Source: CAZPBN01 sp964584935
GTDB lineage: Bacteria; Acidobacteriota; Aminicenantia; Aminicenantales; Aminicenantaceae
Assembly (NCBI GenBank): GCA_964584935.1
Contig: CAZPBN010000013.1
Coordinates: 1 to 64,000, forward strand
Reading direction: 5' to 3'
Length of the DNA stretch: 64,000 nt
In this document: piece after piece, positions 60,829 through 64,000 of the stretch
Position numbering within the stretch: position 1 is the stretch's first letter
Layout: each line of letters starts with the position of its first letter
Program-made: the position numbers and the translations under genes
The notes under the pieces: model-generated
The model's database searches: none
Seen by the model: only the letters and a program-made list of their open reading frames with translations
Told to the model about the DNA's origin: nothing

Positions 60829-61101
60829 ATGAAAGAATTAAAAATCGAAGTCGAAGAAGTCAAAGAAAGATGTGGAGCTAAACATAAAAAAGGAGATACA
60901 TTTTATATAAGAGGAGAAGGAACAGTAGAAATAGGGAAAGGAAAAAAATTATGTGTGTATGCCTTAAACAGTTTGATTCCTTTTCTGGTTGGAAAACAGA
61001 GAGAAGATGAGCTTCCTAATGATGATTGGATTGCTGAAACAGAATTTCTTTGTTGTCCCGATCCAAAAGGGGTTGTCTTTCGAATAACCACCTTACCTTA
61101 A
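60829..61101 (+). CDS. TIGR04076-type small protein
   Basis: The 90-residue protein matches the TIGR04076 pattern: an N-terminal beta segment (LKIEVEEVKERCGAKHKKGDTFYI), then CVYALNSLIPFLVGKQRE, and a C-terminal TEFLCCPDPKGVVFRI with a conserved-looking cysteine pair. No enzymatic activity is established for this family to my knowledge. GAGGAGG precedes the ATG, and TATAAT at 60785-60790 may be its -10 box. A 9-mer minisatellite starts 12 bases after its stop. Confidence 0.85.
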   Translation: MKELKIEVEEVKERCGAKHKKGDTFYIRGEGTVEIGKGKKLCVYALNSLIPFLVGKQREDELPNDDWIAETEFLCCPDPKGVVFRITTLP

Positions 61102-61112
61102 GAGTTTATCGC

Positions 61113-61211
61113 GTCTATCTGGTCGATTTCGTCCATTTAGTCGATTTCGTCTTTTTAGTCTATTTGGTCCTTTTGGTCTATCTAGTCTTTTTGGTCTATT
61201 TAGTTTGTTTC
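61113..61211. repeat. Eleven GTCTATTTG 9-mers, inverse of the array at 46324
   Basis: Eleven contiguous 9-base units (GTCTATCTG, GTCGATTTC, GTCCATTTA and so on) run without any length change. GTCTATTTG is the exact reverse complement of the CAAATAGAC unit at 46324-46404. On the minus strand GTGGGACTGGTC (61267-61280 region) precedes the array, as at the other locus. Confidence 0.85.
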
Positions 61212-61460
61212 GTTATTTGAGTTTTTTCGTGTTGTTTGAAGTAATCGCATCTGCTTTGATTATTCAAGACCAGTCCCACCATATGTTGTTGTCTGGCTTG
61301 ACCGGACAATCCATATTCCAATTCCTATATCAAAATGTATTTTATAGGGAGATATAATAAGAAGTTGTGGATTAAAATAAAAGGAAATCGTATCCTTTAG
61401 AGTTTGAAAAAACAAACAAATTAAAAAAAGGGGGACACGCTTTCATGAGCAAGTATAAAG

Positions 61461-61483
61461 AGGCTCGATTCCCGTATCGGCCT
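61461..61483 (-). terminator. Hairpin after the glycosyltransferase gene
   Basis: AGGC-T-CGAT and ATCG-GCCT pair as an 8-bp stem with one bulged T and a 6-base loop, 13 bases past the stop of the minus-strand glycosyltransferase gene. The following U tract is poor, so termination is only possible. Confidence 0.35.
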
Positions 61484-61496
61484 GCGTTTAATGCAT

Positions 61497-62546
61497 TTAT
61501 AGGATTAATGTTTTGATTGTTTTTTCCCAAGTCAATTGAGAAATAAACTCAAAGGCGTTTTGTCCCATTTGTTCAGCTAGATTTTTTTCTTCAGCAAGCC
61601 TGTCGATTTTTTCAGCGATTTTTTTTGGATCGGGATCGGCAATAAATCCTGTTTGGTTATTTTTTACCAGCTCCGATGGCCCCCCGCTGTCTGAAGTAGT
61701 TATAACTGCTTTTTTACAGGAAAAAGCTTCTCCTGTGACAAAACCATAGTCTTCTCGCAAAGGGGCAAAAAAAACAGCAAGACAACGGGCATAATGATCC
61801 AGAACAGTTTGTTCATCAGCAGGACCAAGCATTATAACTTTGTTTTCAAGATGATTTTCTTTAATTTTATTTTCCAATCGTTCTTTATCAGGCCCCACAC
61901 CAATTATGAAAGCTTTGAGTTCTTTATTTTTTAAGTAAGCAAAAGCATCTATGAGAAGGTCAAGCCTTTTTAGCTCATGAAGTCTTGAAACCGAAAATAT
62001 GAAATTTTGATACGAGTCTGTGCGATAATTTCTTGGTGGGGGAGGAGGGTAGAGAACCGTTGACGTGATGTTACCCCATTTTATAAGACGGGATTGAATG
62101 GTTCTTGACTGAGCGTATAATTTTGTAACATTATGTTTGAGGAGATACGCATCTATAAAATGAAAAATCTTCCTGTTTATATTTTGTTTGATTTTGGACT
62201 TCAATTTCAGAGAAGAATTCAATAGATCCCAGAGGTCATAGTATTCTCTCATCCTATGATTGAGCCAACAGACATGCAAGGGGTGTTTGACAGCGTAACT
62301 GGGATACCGAAGGGAAATGATTTGATTGATTCTCTGCCCCAGTCCATTTTCCTCCACATCAATGAGGCGGGTTGCCAGGTAGGCTTGATACTGCTTTCCG
62401 AACCTGTTTTGGGGAGTCAAAATAAGAGCAGCTTCATGTCCATACTCATTGAGAGCCTGGATTATGCTCCGTGCAATGATGAGATGTCCTCCTTCAGCAA
62501 AAGGAACATCAGAAGTTACAACCCCTATTCGTTTTCCTCTTTTCAT
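61497..62546 (-). CDS. Family 4 glycosyltransferase
   Basis: I prefer ATG 62546 (349 residues, MKRGKRIGVVTSDVPF) over the TTG six codons upstream, since the family starts near this point; neither has a clear ribosome binding site. The GT-B fold shows an N-terminal EGGHLIIARSIIQALNEYGHEAALI, SVSRLHELKRLDLLIDAF in the second domain, and the donor-site FFAPLREDYGFVTGEAFSCKKAVITTSDSGG with the E-x7-E motif. It probably adds a sugar to a lipid or surface polysaccharide. No other polysaccharide genes are near. The ACT-domain gene lies about 80 bases upstream on the same strand. Confidence 0.88.
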   Translation of the reverse strand: MKRGKRIGVVTSDVPFAEGGHLIIARSIIQALNEYGHEAALILTPQNRFGKQYQAYLATRLIDVEENGLGQRINQIISLRYPSYAVKHPLHVCWLNHRMREYYDLWDLLNSSLKLKSKIKQNINRKIFHFIDAYLLKHNVTKLYAQSRTIQSRLIKWGNITSTVLYPPPPPRNYRTDSYQNFIFSVSRLHELKRLDLLIDAFAYLKNKELKAFIIGVGPDKERLENKIKENHLENKVIMLGPADEQTVLDHYARCLAVFFAPLREDYGFVTGEAFSCKKAVITTSDSGGPSELVKNNQTGFIADPDPKKIAEKIDRLAEEKNLAEQMGQNAFEFISQLTWEKTIKTLIL

Positions 62547-62642
62547 ATTGAAGGTAGATATCAAAAAAATGACAAAAATAAGATTAAGGATTCCATTGTT
62601 TCATGACTCATGAATGGAACAACATAAATAATAAATTAATTA

Positions 62643-63038
62643 TTAGCTCAATGTTTCAATCGTTTTTTTATTGTTGTTCGTGTTAAAAACCAATAAAGTT
62701 ATTCCTGAACTTGAAGATGTTCCGTAACAATACTTCACGTCAATGTTGGCATTTCCCAACAACGCGCCGATTTCGGCTCCAGCTCCTATGTGGTCTTCAA
62801 CTTGAATAAGAACCACTTTATTCATTTTTACCTTGTATCCTAAAAGCTTCAATGATTTTTCAGCTTTATTATTATCAGAAGCAACTAGAAAAAATTTTCC
62901 TTTGTCATCTTCAGAATAAGAACATAGAGCTTTGAGATTGACTCCAGCATTTGCCAATGTCCCTAGAACACGTCCCAAAATTCCTGGTTCATTGGGAGTG
63001 ATAACCTGAAGTTCCGTTCCTATTTTTACTTTATGCAA
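62643..63038 (-). CDS. Tandem ACT-domain protein
   Basis: The 131-residue protein comprises two ACT-type repeats (about 8-68 and 72-128): QVITPNEPGILGRVLGTLANAGVNLKAL and IQVEDHIGAGAEIGALLGNANIDVKYCY. Stand-alone ACT proteins bind amino acids or similar ligands and regulate unidentified partners. The start is TTG 63038, supported by GGAGGA five bases before. Nothing in the neighbourhood names the ligand. Confidence 0.86.
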   Translation of the reverse strand: MHKVKIGTELQVITPNEPGILGRVLGTLANAGVNLKALCSYSEDDKGKFFLVASDNNKAEKSLKLLGYKVKMNKVVLIQVEDHIGAGAEIGALLGNANIDVKYCYGTSSSSGITLLVFNTNNNKKTIETLS

Positions 63039-63160
63039 CTATTCCTCCAAGTTTAAAAATCAATTATAACAAAAAGATGCGATTATAGCCAATAGTCTGT
63101 TAAAATCAAGTTAATTTTTTGCAAAAACTCATATTTTTTTACAATTTTATCCATTTTCTC

Positions 63161-63188
63161 TTGACAAAAGTTTATTTTTGTATTTAAT
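63161..63188 (+). promoter_or_regulatory. Promoter of the secreted protein gene at 63246
   Basis: A perfect TTGACA and a TTTAAT -10 are separated by 16 bases; a leader of about 50 bases with AAGGAGG follows. Confidence 0.6.
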
Positions 63189-63245
63189 TAATAACAAAAC
63201 ATTTAATCATTTGGGTTAAATAAATAATTTAAAAAGGAGGTAGGG

Positions 63246-64000
63246 ATGAAAAATAAAAAAATCGTCCTCTTCGTTATTGGTATTTTGATTCTTTTTACAT
63301 TGAGCTCTTTTGCTGAAACTAAGAAATTAAAACAAATCGGGCGCTACACTCTTATCCGTGTCAAAGGAGAAGTTCCGACCGGCGAAATTATGAAAACCAT
63401 TCTCGACAAATATGCGGGAGATATCAAATATGGTTTTGATTTGGTTGGGCATGGTGATTTATATCTGCCGTTTATGGAGCAAATAAAAGAAGCTTCTCTA
63501 GAAGAAGAAACTTTACCCATTGGACAGAAGTTTGTGTGGATGTTCTTTCGCTCAAACGGAAAGGTAAAAGTTGTCGAAGATCTTGAATGGGCTGGGGATG
63601 CCCCGCTTCCCGTTTATGTGTTTAAGGTTAGAAAAGATTACAAATTATACACATTTGTTATGCCTAAACCTTGTGGGAATATTGCTCTGGTCAAGGTTGA
63701 GGAAGCCCCGGGAATTCCAATCTGTGATATTGTGGTAACTCCAGAAAAAGCTAATGTGAACGATCCCATAACTGTGGATATGAGTGGTTCTGAAAATGCA
63801 GAGAAAATGCTGGTGGATGTTTATGATGAACAGGGAGAGAAAGTGGATTCAAAAACTCTGACCAAAGATTCTCCCAAATGGCAAACCAGTTTTAGTAAAC
63901 CCGGCAAGTATGATTTCAAACCAGTTGTGTATAATATCAACGAAGAAGCTTCTCAGAATCCTTGTGAAACCACATTATACATAAATTATCCTCCAACCTG
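63246..64000 (+). CDS. Secreted protein with an Ig-like segment (3' end cut by window)
   Basis: The first 251 codons are present from ATG 63246, which follows AAAAGGAGGTAGGG. A signal peptide covers about residues 1-24 (hydrophobic stretch, then SSFAE). Residues 25-155 form a domain I do not recognise (RYTLIRVKGEVPTGEI, YGFDLVGHGDLYLPFM). From about 160, PICDIVVTPEKANVNDPITVDMSGSENA and YDEQGEKVDS look like a beta-sandwich (PKD/Ig-like) repeat. Proteins of this shape often end in an OmpA-like peptidoglycan-binding domain, but the C-terminus lies outside the window. Confidence 0.8.
   Translation, partial: MKNKKIVLFVIGILILFTLSSFAETKKLKQIGRYTLIRVKGEVPTGEIMKTILDKYAGDIKYGFDLVGHGDLYLPFMEQIKEASLEEETLPIGQKFVWMFFRSNGKVKVVEDLEWAGDAPLPVYVFKVRKDYKLYTFVMPKPCGNIALVKVEEAPGIPICDIVVTPEKANVNDPITVDMSGSENAEKMLVDVYDEQGEKVDSKTLTKDSPKWQTSFSKPGKYDFKPVVYNINEEASQNPCETTLYINYPPT

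Larger units (their letters stand above)
61102..61496. other. Intergenic minisatellite region
   Basis: These 395 bases between convergent genes hold the 9-mer array (61113-61211), the inverted GGGACTGGTC palindrome near 61267-61280 and a hairpin (61461-61483). No open frame is supported. Confidence 0.7.

Overview
The window is AT-rich bacterial DNA, densely coded, and reads as one stretch of chromosome. There is no phage, plasmid, rRNA, tRNA or CRISPR locus that I can support. The organism is a diderm, rod-shaped, heterotrophic bacterium: it has a beta-barrel type exported protein, an ExbD/TolR homologue, lspA/lgt lipoprotein maturation, mreBCD-mrdA-rodA, a TCA-cycle cluster, a ferredoxin-linked 2-oxoacid oxidoreductase and an acyl-CoA dehydrogenase. 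Several traits recall Acidobacteriota/Aminicenantes-like lineages: paired TldD/PmbA, clustered alkaline-phosphatase-superfamily genes, and a small protein ending in an 'LKGLGYI' tail. This placement is an impression from family content, not a measured phylogeny.

Layout. 1-3.4 kb: a minus-strand operon under a YtrA-type GntR repressor (GntR, SPFH/band-7 protein, outer-membrane-type protein, ABC ATPase cut by the window edge), with an operator palindrome beside its promoter. 3.4-8 kb: a broken PIG-L deacetylase remnant, an exported cyanophycinase-like peptidase, a membrane transglutaminase-like protein, a double-GNAT protein, a MITE-like element and SppA. 8-10.7 kb: asd and aspartate kinase. 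11-17.5 kb: a five-gene operon with three different alkaline-phosphatase-superfamily phosphodiesterases (one apparently cytosolic, one membrane-anchored, one Tat-exported), a small ribbon-helix-helix-like protein and an Oxa1/EMC3-like membrane protein. This is my leading candidate for an undescribed system. 18-28 kb: nitroreductase, KorAB, PmbA-TldD-flippase, then nadC-nadB. 28.5-38 kb: ileS-lspA-lgt-rluD, an EF-G paralogue, an M14 peptidase and small membrane proteins. 38-46 kb: sucD, sucC, fumarase beta subunit, mdh and icd, divergent from acnB; with KorAB this gives most of a TCA cycle. 46-48.3 kb: intergenic minisatellites around an SDR, an EF-Tu-domain-II-like protein and a B12-binding protein. 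48.3-58.9 kb: M23 peptidase, def-fmt, mreBCD-mrdA-rodA, and a fused radical SAM protein. 58.9-64 kb: acyl-CoA dehydrogenase, lone ExbD, a TIGR04076-type protein, another minisatellite, a glycosyltransferase, an ACT-domain protein and the start of a secreted protein.

Themes. Several genes have good promoter elements so close to the start codon that their mRNAs should be leaderless or nearly so (4884, 25333 minus, 25510, 48276). Start-codon usage is varied: GTG and TTG starts are well supported by Shine-Dalgarno sites, and TldD probably starts at ATT. Intergenic regions carry a shared set of short tandem repeats (7-mer GTRAGAY, 9-mer CAAATAGAC) next to a GGGAC-NN-GTCCC palindrome at three loci. 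Three stretches hold broken or minimal reading frames that ordinary gene calling would miss.
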